This document shows, piece by piece, positions 34,661-42,785 of a stretch of DNA of 64,000 nt. Position numbers and translations under genes: made by a program. The stretch's first letter is position 1. Each line of letters begins with the position of its first letter. Origin of the DNA: Chloroflexota bacterium. Lineage in GTDB: Bacteria > Chloroflexota > Anaerolineae > B4-G1. The stretch spans positions 1 to 64,000 of the forward strand of contig JAAEPW010000033.1 in assembly GCA_024232355.1 (NCBI GenBank), written 5' to 3'. The notes beneath the pieces are model-generated. The model was not told the DNA's origin. It saw only the letters and a program-made list of their open reading frames with translations, and searched no databases.

Positions 34661-35965
34661 TCACACATACCGGCGATTGAAACGCCACACGCCGATGGCG
34701 AAAAAGGCCGCGCTCCATACCAACATGGCCAGTGTGGTCAGCCCCACAGTGCTGGCTGACGCGCCGTTCATAACTTGGGATATACCGCGCACGGCCCAGC
34801 CCTGGGGTACCAGCAGCGAGACCGTGTCGCCCAGGCGGGCGGCGGCAGGTGAGTTCATCGCAAAGATGCTGATCATGCCGAGCATACCAGTAACGGTCAA
34901 CACGCCGCCGAAAATCACACCGCCTTGCTTGGTCGTTTTGAGAAACGAGTTGATGCAGATACCAAAGGTTGATGCGATGAACACGATGCCCACCGCCGCC
35001 AGCGCCACCAACCCAGGTTGGCCCCATTGAATGTTAAAAATCAACCACGAGACGAGTATCAGCACCACGACCTGCACCAGCACGGTCAGAAAAACGGCCA
35101 GAAACTTGCCGCTCAGGATGACGACCTGCGGCGTGGGCGTGGTGAACAGGCGCGGCAGGGTGAGTTCTTCCTCTTCCTTGAGGATGCTCTGGGCCGTGGT
35201 CGCGCCGGTGAAAAAGGCGTAAAAGATCATCATCCCGCTCATGATCGAGCCGACGATGCGCTGCAACATGGTGTCATCCGCTTCCGAATCTGGCGCAACG
35301 GTAGACTCACCCAACTTGACTTTGAGCAGGGCGTCCGCCAGGTCCTCGGTCTGCACCAGGGAAATGTCCATGTAATGCCAGACAACTTGCCCTGCTAAGG
35401 TCAGCTCGGCAAGAGGCGCTTCGTCCAAGAAAACGTCCACGGCAATGTTGACACCCGCCATTCCGTCCATAAAGCGGTTGATGATCGCGCGAATGATGCC
35501 CGGCCCGATGGTCAGGGTGGGATCCTGGTAGAACTCGATGACAGCTTGTTCGTCAGGGTCGGCGAACTGGCGGGAGAAATCGGTTGGGATGATGATGGCG
35601 ACCTGGGCCGCCTGCCCGTCCACCGCCGAGCGGGCGGCTTGTGCGCTGGGGACCAGCGAAACCTCGACCAGTTCCGCCATCTCTTCGCTTTGCAGGATGG
35701 TGACGATCAGATCGCCCATCGTACGCGCGCTCACGCCGCCAGGGATATTCCTTGTGCTAACCTGAAACCGAGGGCCGCCCTCGTCGAGATTGGCGATGGT
35801 GACTGTCGTTCTGGGCAGGCTAAACTCGCCGCCCTCGGCAATGTTGCCAAACATCAAGTAGAACATTCCCGTCATCAGCAATGGGATGCCAAACATGAAC
35901 ACCAGGGCGAACGCGCTGCGAAAGGAGCGCAGCATGTCTTTGATCGCAATGTCGAATACTTTCAT
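34661..35965 (-). CDS. ABC-2 permease of the export operon
   Basis: 434 residues. Helix 1 (ALVFMFGIPLLMTGMFYLMFG), an extracytoplasmic region with VTIANLDEGGPRFQVS and VAIIIPTDFSRQF, and C-terminal helices following ILKEEEELTLPRLFTTPTP. It begins 3 nt after the ATPase stop, so ATPase and permease are co-translated. The pair with the downstream permease suggests a heterodimeric channel. Confidence 0.88.
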   Translation of the reverse strand: MKVFDIAIKDMLRSFRSAFALVFMFGIPLLMTGMFYLMFGNIAEGGEFSLPRTTVTIANLDEGGPRFQVSTRNIPGGVSARTMGDLIVTILQSEEMAELVEVSLVPSAQAARSAVDGQAAQVAIIIPTDFSRQFADPDEQAVIEFYQDPTLTIGPGIIRAIINRFMDGMAGVNIAVDVFLDEAPLAELTLAGQVVWHYMDISLVQTEDLADALLKVKLGESTVAPDSEADDTMLQRIVGSIMSGMMIFYAFFTGATTAQSILKEEEELTLPRLFTTPTPQVVILSGKFLAVFLTVLVQVVVLILVSWLIFNIQWGQPGLVALAAVGIVFIASTFGICINSFLKTTKQGGVIFGGVLTVTGMLGMISIFAMNSPAAARLGDTVSLLVPQGWAVRGISQVMNGASASTVGLTTLAMLVWSAAFFAIGVWRFNRRYV

Positions 35966-35968
35966 CGT

Positions 35969-36916
35969 CTAGTCTCTCAGCGCCTTTCCGGTCAGGTGCA
36001 GGAACACCGCTTCCAGGTTTGGCTCCTGGATGTCCACCGACGTGATGCGCGCCGAGCGGCTCGTGGCGGTCTCGAACAAGCGTGGCAGGACTAGGTTGCT
36101 ATCGTCCACCAATGCCGTGACTTGGCCATTCTCGGCCGAGACGTGCAAGACGCCCTCGACAGCTTGCCAGGCGTCCAGCACGCGGCTCGCTTCCACGTTC
36201 AGGGTCAGGTCGATGCGCGTCTGCTCTCCGACCAGTTGCACCAGCTCATCGTGTGTGCCGCAGGCGACGAGCTTGCCATTGTCCATGATGGCGATGTGGT
36301 CGGAGAGTTCCTGGGCCTCTTCCATATAATGCGTGGTGTAGAGCACCGTCATTCCTTGCTCCTTGAACACCATCACACTATCCAGGATGTTGCGCCGCGA
36401 TTGAGGGTCGATGCCCACCGTCGGCTCGTCCAGGATGAGCACCTGGGGCCGGTGCAGCAGTGCGATGCCAATGTTCAACCGCCGCTTCATCCCGCCAGAG
36501 AATTTGCCCGCGCGCCCCTTTTGCCGGTCGATCAGGCCGATGATATCAAGAACCTCGTCCACTCGCTGCTTGAGCGTCGCGCCGCGCAGGCCGTACATCT
36601 TGCCCCAAAAGCTGAGGTTCTCGCGGGCCGAAAGGTCCTCGTAGAGGGCGATCTCTTGCGGCACGACGCCGATGGCGGCCTTGACGTTCATCTGATTGCC
36701 CTTGATAGAGTGCCCGAACACCTTCACGTCGCCCTGGGTCGGTGCCAGCAGGCACGAGATCATCGAGATGGTCGTGCTCTTGCCCGCACCGTTGGGGCCA
36801 AGCAGGCTGAAAACCTCGCCCGCTTGCACGTCAAAGCTGATGCCCTGCACGGCGTAAATGTCGCCAAAGTTTTTGTGTAAATCTTGTACGCTTATTGCTT
36901 TGTTATCGTTATTCAT
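35969..36916 (-). CDS. ABC exporter ATP-binding protein (DrrA-like)
   Basis: 315 residues from the ATG at 36916, with TGAGGT upstream; the frame is open to 37021, but that part is antisense to the next gene's tail. Walker A GPNGAGKST, signature FSGGMKRRLNIGIAL, Walker B LILDEPTVGIDPQSR and switch YTTHYMEEAQ are intact, with a C-terminal regulatory region of the drug-exporter type. It powers the two permeases downstream. Confidence 0.92.
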   Translation of the reverse strand: MNNDNKAISVQDLHKNFGDIYAVQGISFDVQAGEVFSLLGPNGAGKSTTISMISCLLAPTQGDVKVFGHSIKGNQMNVKAAIGVVPQEIALYEDLSARENLSFWGKMYGLRGATLKQRVDEVLDIIGLIDRQKGRAGKFSGGMKRRLNIGIALLHRPQVLILDEPTVGIDPQSRRNILDSVMVFKEQGMTVLYTTHYMEEAQELSDHIAIMDNGKLVACGTHDELVQLVGEQTRIDLTLNVEASRVLDAWQAVEGVLHVSAENGQVTALVDDSNLVLPRLFETATSRSARITSVDIQEPNLEAVFLHLTGKALRD

Positions 36917-36956
36917 TCTAACCTCATTATTTAATTCTATCCCGTTGCTGCGTCTC

Positions 36957-37512
36957 TTACATCGAGGGCATAAACACGAGTCCGAGAACGGCAAAGGCGA
37001 TAATGACGATGACTGTGCCAATCAACGGGACAGTCAATCGCTTATCCTTGGGGTTTCTCTCCCAAGCGTGGAACAACCATGAAAAGACCAGGCTCGAAAA
37101 TATCGATTCGGGCCAGGTGAAAAGATGAATTGCAGCCGTATAGTTGGTATAGATGAACCCCTCGATCTTTCCCGGATCGGCTGCGTCCGCTCCTACGTGC
37201 ATGGAGGATCAAGAGTGTGACAAAGAGATATATCCAGCCCCGTTTGTTCTCCATAATGACTTGGCGAAATGGCAGAAACGCCAGGGCCAAAAGAGCGCCC
37301 CGAAAAAGCTGCAAAGAAGGGCCGAGGATGACCAAGGGATGTTCAAAAGGCCGCATAAAGGAAATAGTCGCAAACTGTTCTTGATAGTTCATCAAGGCCG
37401 CGAAAATCATTCCGGCGATGAAATAGACTATAGTATGCACGACGGCAAATCTGCCGATGAAACCAACTATGGATTTGTTCTTGTTCGAGTGTTCTTTCAA
37501 TTCAGTATTCAT
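36957..37512 (-). pseudogene. Membrane protein of unknown function, split by a frameshift
   Basis: From the ATG at 37512 one frame encodes GFIGRFAVVHTIVYFIAG and further helices up to YLFVTLLILH. Sense then continues in another frame from VGADAADPGKIEGF through LIGTVIVIIAFAVLGLVF to a stop at 36957. The switch lies near 37197-37202, where a net one-base change would restore a protein of about 185 residues with four membrane helices. It is either a recent mutation or an assembly error, since both halves look otherwise intact. It starts 11 nt after the winged-helix regulator gene and precedes the ATPase. Confidence 0.75.
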
Positions 37513-37523
37513 TGATATTTTTT

Positions 37524-37823
37524 TTAGGAGCGCGCTTGCGCGACAATCGCTTCCAGCGCATCCACGTGGGCGGCAAAGGCGTCGCGCCCCTCCGTCGTGA
37601 CCCAGATCCACGTCTTTGGTCGGCGCTCGACAAAAGCCTTGTCTATCCTTACGTATTCCGCTTCCTCAAGTTTCTGAAGATGTACGCTGAGATTGCCGTC
37701 AGTCAGTTTCAGCAGATTGCGCAAAAAGACGAAATCCGCCTTTTCACTCTTTTCCAGACTGGCCAACGCGGCCATAATGCGCAGTCGGGTCGGTTGGTGG
37801 ATCAATGGGTTCAATTTACTCAT
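37524..37823 (-). CDS. Winged-helix transcriptional regulator
   Basis: 99 residues. MSKLNPLIHQPTRLRIMAAL is the first helix of an ArsR-like winged helix, FLRNLLKLTDGNLSVHLQKLEEAEYV the helix-turn-helix, and VERRPKTWIWVTTEGRDAF the wing and last strand. Small regulators of this kind usually sit with the membrane proteins and transporter they control and repress their own operon. It starts 3 nt after the stop of the upstream membrane gene. The palindrome over the operon promoter is the obvious candidate operator. Confidence 0.88.
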   Translation of the reverse strand: MSKLNPLIHQPTRLRIMAALASLEKSEKADFVFLRNLLKLTDGNLSVHLQKLEEAEYVRIDKAFVERRPKTWIWVTTEGRDAFAAHVDALEAIVAQARS

Positions 37824-37826
37824 ATC

Positions 37827-38387
37827 TCACCTGCCAGAATGGACCATCCATAGTCCACTCCCAATCAACAGCCCGCCTCCGAGAATTGCCATAACCAGGG
37901 CAAAGTAGGCTGGGACTAGAAAGAATGCACCGATAGTCAGCACCGCGATCAAGATGCCGGTCGTGCCGATAAGCCAGTGATGAAAGAGAGCGCCTATCTG
38001 CGAGTATCCCATCGCGACGACGAGCAGGATTAACAGCCCGATACGGTTGCCATCGTTGATGTGGAACAACCAGCCCAGCAATACACTGAAAACTCCCAGA
38101 ACTATCCAAAATACAAGGATAGGTTGCCACATTGGCGTGCTTATGCCGCTGGTTCTTGCCAGACGCATCCCGACCCAAATCATCGCCAGCAGTGCAACAA
38201 CGTTCGCCGCCGCCCATAACCACCCAGCATATTCATCCGACAGGAACTGGTTTCCCGTGAACCCGACGAGCCACATCACCCCGGCGATCACCATAAACCA
38301 TCCCCCGTCTCCGCCTGCCGCTTTCTGCGTGCGGTCCATGATCTGCCGAATGGTTTTTAGATCATCAAGTGCCTGATTAGGGTCCAT
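37827..38387 (-). CDS. Multi-pass membrane protein, paralogue of its upstream neighbour
   Basis: 186 residues. A cytoplasmic head (ALDDLKTIRQIMDRTQKAAG) is followed by six hydrophobic segments and a short tail (GLWMVHSGR). Head, order of helices and tail match the upstream gene, so the two are paralogues. I know no function. The start codon overlaps the upstream stop (TAATG), so the two proteins are made in a coupled way and may form a hetero-oligomer, perhaps sensing or assisting the ABC exporter. Confidence 0.75.
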   Translation of the reverse strand: MDPNQALDDLKTIRQIMDRTQKAAGGDGGWFMVIAGVMWLVGFTGNQFLSDEYAGWLWAAANVVALLAMIWVGMRLARTSGISTPMWQPILVFWIVLGVFSVLLGWLFHINDGNRIGLLILLVVAMGYSQIGALFHHWLIGTTGILIAVLTIGAFFLVPAYFALVMAILGGGLLIGSGLWMVHSGR

Positions 38388-38962
38388 TAACTTGCTCCTT
38401 TACGCTTGCCAGTACGCACCATCCACAACCCAGTTCCGATCAATGATCCACCTCCCAAGAGCGCTACACTCAAGAAAAAGTAGGGCTGTACCAGCAGGAA
38501 TGCACCGACGACAAACGTCGCGATGGCAATGCCAACGACGATCAGAGGCGCGTAGGCGGACAACAGCCCCACTTGCACATAGCCCAGTGCCATCGTGATC
38601 AGAATCAACAGCGGAAAGTGGTAGGCAGTTTCCATCTCAAATAGCCAGAGGAACAACACATCAAAAATACCCAGGGCCAACCAGGAAAGCATCATGGAGC
38701 GTAACATGGGCGGATTCGCGCTAGACTCCCGCGCCGTGCGTATCATCAGCCAGGCGATAATCGACAGCCCAACGGTGTTCACCACCACCCACGCCCAGCC
38801 AGCGAGGGGTTCCGGCAAGAATTGTTGGCCCAGAAACCCAAACAGCCATATCATCCCCCCCACCACGCTGAACCACCCACTTTCTCCCGCGGCCGCCTGA
38901 CGGGTGCGGTCTATGACTTGGCGGATTGCTTTCAGGTCGTCCACAACTTGTTTATCATTCAT
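38387..38962 (-). CDS. Multi-pass membrane protein, first gene of the export operon
   Basis: 191 residues from the ATG at 38962 (GGAAGGTGA upstream); an earlier ATG at 39007 would lie inside the promoter. It has head VVDDLKAIRQVIDRTRQAAA, six hydrophobic segments and tail GLWMVRTGKRK. Paralogous to the next gene. Function unknown. It stands right after a near-consensus promoter and palindrome, so it leads the seven-gene unit. Confidence 0.75.
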   Translation of the reverse strand: MNDKQVVDDLKAIRQVIDRTRQAAAGESGWFSVVGGMIWLFGFLGQQFLPEPLAGWAWVVVNTVGLSIIAWLMIRTARESSANPPMLRSMMLSWLALGIFDVLFLWLFEMETAYHFPLLILITMALGYVQVGLLSAYAPLIVVGIAIATFVVGAFLLVQPYFFLSVALLGGGSLIGTGLWMVRTGKRKGAS

Positions 38963-38976
38963 CTTCACCTTCCTTA

Positions 38977-38998
38977 AAGTACTTTGTACTATAAAGTA
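38977..38998. promoter_or_regulatory. Palindromic operator candidate
   Basis: TACTTT-7 nt-AAAGTA (38980-38998), overlapped by AGTAC-TTT-GTACT (38978-38990), covers the predicted transcription start just downstream of the -10 box. It is probably bound by the winged-helix regulator of the same operon. Confidence 0.6.
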
Positions 38999-39026
38999 TT
39001 TTACCAAAAAAAGAACTTTTTGTCAA
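38998..39026 (-). promoter_or_regulatory. Near-consensus sigma70 promoter of the seven-gene export operon
   Basis: Minus strand TTGACA (39021-39026) and TAAAAT (38998-39003), spacing 17 nt with a T-rich spacer. Confidence 0.85.
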
Positions 39027-39037
39027 GAGGTAAATTC

Positions 39038-39898
39038 TTAAAACTTGTCAAACTCTGCTCGCGCAAGAAACACCACTGCGACCAGGATACAGAATCCTCC
39101 CACCAACTGAACTGGCTCTATCCGCTCGCCCAACAACAGGGCCGCCAGCCCAACCGCCACGAACGGTTCCATCGTCGATAGAATGGCGGCGTTTGATGAT
39201 CCCACTCGTTCAAGACCGGAAAAAAAGGTCCCAAGGGCTATGATGGAGCATACGGCTGTCGCGAGGATGGCGGCCCAGCCTGCTGTCGCAGTCGGCGGCT
39301 GAAACCCCTGGACGGCCACCATCCCACCATACGACACCCCTGCCGCTAACATGATCACCGTCGTGGCCGGAAGTGCCTTGACTTGCTTCATCAATCTGTC
39401 CCCAACCACAATGTACGTGGCATAGAGCAGAGCGGCGCTCAGAGCAAGCAGAATCCCCAACGATTCTCCTTCTCCACTCGGCCCGATGGTGAGGATCGTG
39501 CCCACCAGTGCCAGGCCAAGAGCCAACAGCTTGGTCGTTGTGATTCGTTCCTTCAGTGCAATGGCCGAGATCAGGGTTACGAGTGCCGGGTACAGATAGA
39601 GCAGCAGAACCACCAGGCTCGCCGAGACCATCGTCAGCGCCGTAAAGTACGCCAACGACTGCACGACGTACCACACGCCTCCCATAAGCACCAGCCCCAG
39701 CAGGAGCCGTCCTTTCGGGAACTTGACTCGTCGGACGATCATTGTGACCGTCATCGCTAGGCCCGCGATCGTAAAGCGCAGGAACAGCAGGGTGATCGGG
39801 TTGGTCCCTGCGTCGTATGCTACAGGGGCCAGCACCGCCATCGTGCCGAAAGCGATGGATGAGACAATGACCAGCAAAACTCCGTATAATCGTTTCAA
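39038..39898 (-). CDS. EamA/DMT-family transporter
   Basis: 286 residues with ten hydrophobic segments arranged as two EamA repeats. The first repeat includes TNPITLLFLRFTIAGLAM and the second ends GSSNAAILSTMEPFVAVGLAALLLGERI, both hallmark segments of drug/metabolite transporters. Such proteins export amino acids, nucleobases or other small metabolites; the substrate is unknown. It lies between the terminator of the molybdopterin operon and the promoter of the export operon. Confidence 0.9.
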   Translation of the reverse strand: MKRLYGVLLVIVSSIAFGTMAVLAPVAYDAGTNPITLLFLRFTIAGLAMTVTMIVRRVKFPKGRLLLGLVLMGGVWYVVQSLAYFTALTMVSASLVVLLLYLYPALVTLISAIALKERITTTKLLALGLALVGTILTIGPSGEGESLGILLALSAALLYATYIVVGDRLMKQVKALPATTVIMLAAGVSYGGMVAVQGFQPPTATAGWAAILATAVCSIIALGTFFSGLERVGSSNAAILSTMEPFVAVGLAALLLGERIEPVQLVGGFCILVAVVFLARAEFDKF

Positions 39899-39929
39899 AA
39901 GTCAACAAACGCCTGTATTAAAATCGTGA

Positions 39930-39960
39930 GGGGATGTCGCGCTTGATGTGCGACATCCCC
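39930..39960 (-). terminator. Terminator after the ferredoxin-subunit gene
   Basis: Perfect 11-bp stem GGGGATGTCGC / GCGACATCCCC with a 9-nt loop, between the ferredoxin subunit and the EamA gene. The T-run on the minus strand is offset by about six bases, so efficiency is uncertain. Confidence 0.6.
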
Positions 39961-39974
39961 AATCAATCGGATTC

Positions 39975-40319
39975 CTAACGCGGCGACCAAAGCACCATTC
40001 GCGCCTTTTCGCCCATTTTCTCTGCCAGTTCCTCGATTCGCCCGTGCGTTATGCACGCAGCCATACAATGTTGAACGCACGCCGGTTCGAGGCCCTTTTT
40101 GGTGCGGCCTGCGCAAAGGATGCAAAGCTCGGTGGGAAACGGCAGAAAAGCAAGATATGCCTTCCCCTTGGGCAGTTTTTGAACAACCTCGATCACTTTG
40201 ATCCCCGCCATCCCTGCGGGCCACCCGTATTCTTGCGAGCAGGCAAGCTCGCAAGTGTGGCACCCGGTGCAGTATTCGTAATCGATCAACAGACCGTACT
40301 CGGATTTTTTCTTAGCCAT
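39975..40319 (-). CDS. Ferredoxin-like electron-transfer subunit of the molybdopterin oxidoreductase
   Basis: 114 residues from the ATG at 40319, which overlaps the end of the catalytic subunit gene; GTGAGGAAA precedes it. Two Cys clusters are seen: CTGCHTCELAC and CILC...PACVQHCMAAC, enough for two [4Fe-4S] centres. It is shorter than DmsB-type subunits (about 200 residues and four clusters). It should carry electrons to or from the molybdenum subunit. No membrane anchor gene follows. Confidence 0.83.
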   Translation of the reverse strand: MAKKKSEYGLLIDYEYCTGCHTCELACSQEYGWPAGMAGIKVIEVVQKLPKGKAYLAFLPFPTELCILCAGRTKKGLEPACVQHCMAACITHGRIEELAEKMGEKARMVLWSPR

Positions 40320-42762
40320 TTTCCTCACCCCCTCCACCGACCTTGTAGACTTTGCAAAGCATGTGCTTGATGGGCGCGCCCAGGCCGTCTTTGCCCTGGG
40401 CGCCCATTGGGATAAGCTGATTTATGTTCGATTTCCAGACGCCGTACAGAGACGGCTCAGGTCCCGGTTCCTCGGGGAACCACCAGCCGTGCGTCGCCAT
40501 CACCATCCACGGCGGAACCACGAGCGTGACGTCTGCCTTGAACTTGCACCGGCCCATCCAGTTCTCGACCCAGACCCACTCCCCCGCGCCGATACCGAGC
40601 TCCTTGGCCGTGTCTGGGTGGATCTCGATCAACGGATCGGGTTCGAGCGCGCGCAGCCAGGGGATATTTCGATGTTCCGCGTGGAAATAGACCGCCGAGC
40701 GCCGTCCCGTGGACAAGATCAACGGATATTCCTTGATCAATTCGGGTTGGCTGACAGGCGTAAAGGGCGGTTCTTCGTAATCGGCCACAGGCTCCAGCCC
40801 CCAATCCTCACGGAGCGTCGCGTACAACTCTACCTTGCCCGAGGGCGTGTGAAAGCCAGGTTTCTTGTCCTTTCGCAGCAATCCCTTTTCGTACCTGTGA
40901 TACGGGGCGCTAGAGTGGCCCTCTGGCGGGAAAGCCCAGCCTTTTTCCTGCAACTGCTCAAAAGTCATCCCCGACGGCTTGAGGATTTCGTCGAACAGTT
41001 CGTGGGTGGTTTCCCAGCGGAAATCCGGGTCGAATCTTTTCGCCAACTCGAAATTGATGTCGATATCGGGCTTGCATCCATCCACCGTCATAGCCTTGTT
41101 GATGGTCTGGAGAGGCACCCACCACGACCGGACGCTTTCTTTCTCTAAGAATGTGGCTGCCGGTAGCACGATATCTGCAAATTGGGCGGTAGGAGTCATA
41201 AACAGATCAACCACGGCGACAAAATCGAGCTTTTTCAGGGCCTCGAGCCATCGCTTGGGGTCCAGTCCGATGCCGGCCAAGGGGTTGCAGGTCTGGATCC
41301 ACATACCTTTGATCGGATAAGGATCCTCGCTGAAAATCTGATCCAGCGCTACATCCGTCTGGGCGCGCCAGATGAATTGCCGGAGCGGCCCGTATTGGTC
41401 ACGCCCGATCCTCTTTTTGTCCATTTCGGCAGACTCGAGCTTGATCACTCCCTCGGCCCCCGGCAGCGCGTACGCGACCGCGTCGAAGGCGTAGCGCGAG
41501 ATCACGTTCCCGCCGGGCACGTCCAGGTTGCCGGTGAGGCACCACAGGGCCGTGATAGCCTGGGTGGTTGGCGTGATCGCGGGCGTCATGTCGATGGGCA
41601 CGCCCCAATGGATGGCCGCCGGTTTGCTCTCGGCGTACAGACGGGCTGCCTCGGCGATGTCCTCTGCCGGAACCCAGGTGATTTCGGCCACCCGGTCCAC
41701 GGGATATTCGTTCACCCGCTCGCAAAAGACGTCCCAGACCGTTTTGCACGCAACCGGCTCGCCATCGGAGAGCGTGATTTGATAGGTCCCTGTCAGCGCC
41801 GGTTCCACGTCCGCTGCACTGTACGTCACGTCGGCGGATTCCCAGATCGCGGGCGTTTTTCGTGCGGCGTCCCAGACGACAAAGTTGTCCTGTGATCCGT
41901 CTTTCGTCAGATCGCTGGCGCGCAGCAGCTTGCCCGTGTCGCTCCTGATCAAAAATGGCGAGTTTGTCCATTTTTCGACAAACTCGTGGTCGTACAAATC
42001 CTCGTTGATGATCACATTGAGAAAGCCCATCGCCAGCGCGCCATCGGTCCCCGGCCTGAGTTGGAGCCATTTCTCTGCGCGCGAGGCAAACCAGGACAAT
42101 CTCGGATCGATGCAGATGATCTCTGTGCCCTTTTTCATCAGGTCTATGATCCAGTGCCCAAAGACGTTGTCCGGGCACGTGGCCGGGATGTTATAGCCCC
42201 AAATGATGATACGCTCGGGGATTTTGTACTGAGGAGCATCATACCGCTCCGGGAACCATTGCGCCGCGTCCAGGATGCAATAGTCTCCCTGGACGGTCTC
42301 GACAGCCGAGATTCTGGGGCTGTAACAGGCGACCCCGCTCAGCGCGAACATGACGTTGGGGCTGCCGTACGCGTAGGCGAGCATACATATCCAGGCCCCG
42401 ATATCCCTGCCGGTTCCCATGGAAAAGATCATGCTCTCTGGGCCGAACTTGTCTCGGATTTTGCCCATTTTTTCCTCGACGAGATCGAATGCCTCGTCCC
42501 AGGAAATCTCTTGCCATTTGCCTTCACCACGCTCTCCCACTCTCTTGAGCGGACTGGTCAATCGGTCGGGATGGTAAGTGTACTGCGTCATCGCCAGACA
42601 CCGGGCGCAGAGACGCCCTTGGTTCCAGGGATGATCTGGATCGCCCTCGATCTTGACCAGCTTGCCATCCTCGATGTGCGCCAACACCCCACAGCCGCCG
42701 TGGCAACCCGGCCCGGCGGACCAGGTGGTGGTACGCACGATCTCACGGTTTTTGTGTTTCAT
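40312..42762 (-). CDS. Molybdopterin oxidoreductase, DMSO-reductase family catalytic subunit
   Basis: 816 residues with no twin-arginine signal, so cytoplasmic. The N-terminal iron-sulfur motif reads SAGPGCHGGCGVLAHIEDG...GRLCARC: Cys20, Cys24 and Cys52 fit the usual spacing, but the first of the four ligands is Gly17. The probable Mo/W ligand is the Cys in SGVACYSPR. Cofactor motifs IIIWGYNIPAT, ICIDPRLSWFASRAEKWLQLRPGTDGAL and a C-terminal molybdopterin-binding domain with LILSTGRRSAVYFHAEHRN follow. The substrate is unknown. It is preceded by an MFS transporter gene 23 nt upstream and overlaps the ferredoxin subunit gene. Confidence 0.88.
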   Translation of the reverse strand: MKHKNREIVRTTTWSAGPGCHGGCGVLAHIEDGKLVKIEGDPDHPWNQGRLCARCLAMTQYTYHPDRLTSPLKRVGERGEGKWQEISWDEAFDLVEEKMGKIRDKFGPESMIFSMGTGRDIGAWICMLAYAYGSPNVMFALSGVACYSPRISAVETVQGDYCILDAAQWFPERYDAPQYKIPERIIIWGYNIPATCPDNVFGHWIIDLMKKGTEIICIDPRLSWFASRAEKWLQLRPGTDGALAMGFLNVIINEDLYDHEFVEKWTNSPFLIRSDTGKLLRASDLTKDGSQDNFVVWDAARKTPAIWESADVTYSAADVEPALTGTYQITLSDGEPVACKTVWDVFCERVNEYPVDRVAEITWVPAEDIAEAARLYAESKPAAIHWGVPIDMTPAITPTTQAITALWCLTGNLDVPGGNVISRYAFDAVAYALPGAEGVIKLESAEMDKKRIGRDQYGPLRQFIWRAQTDVALDQIFSEDPYPIKGMWIQTCNPLAGIGLDPKRWLEALKKLDFVAVVDLFMTPTAQFADIVLPAATFLEKESVRSWWVPLQTINKAMTVDGCKPDIDINFELAKRFDPDFRWETTHELFDEILKPSGMTFEQLQEKGWAFPPEGHSSAPYHRYEKGLLRKDKKPGFHTPSGKVELYATLREDWGLEPVADYEEPPFTPVSQPELIKEYPLILSTGRRSAVYFHAEHRNIPWLRALEPDPLIEIHPDTAKELGIGAGEWVWVENWMGRCKFKADVTLVVPPWMVMATHGWWFPEEPGPEPSLYGVWKSNINQLIPMGAQGKDGLGAPIKHMLCKVYKVGGGGEENG

Positions 42763-42785
42763 TTTGTCCTCCTTTGTTTTCCAGT

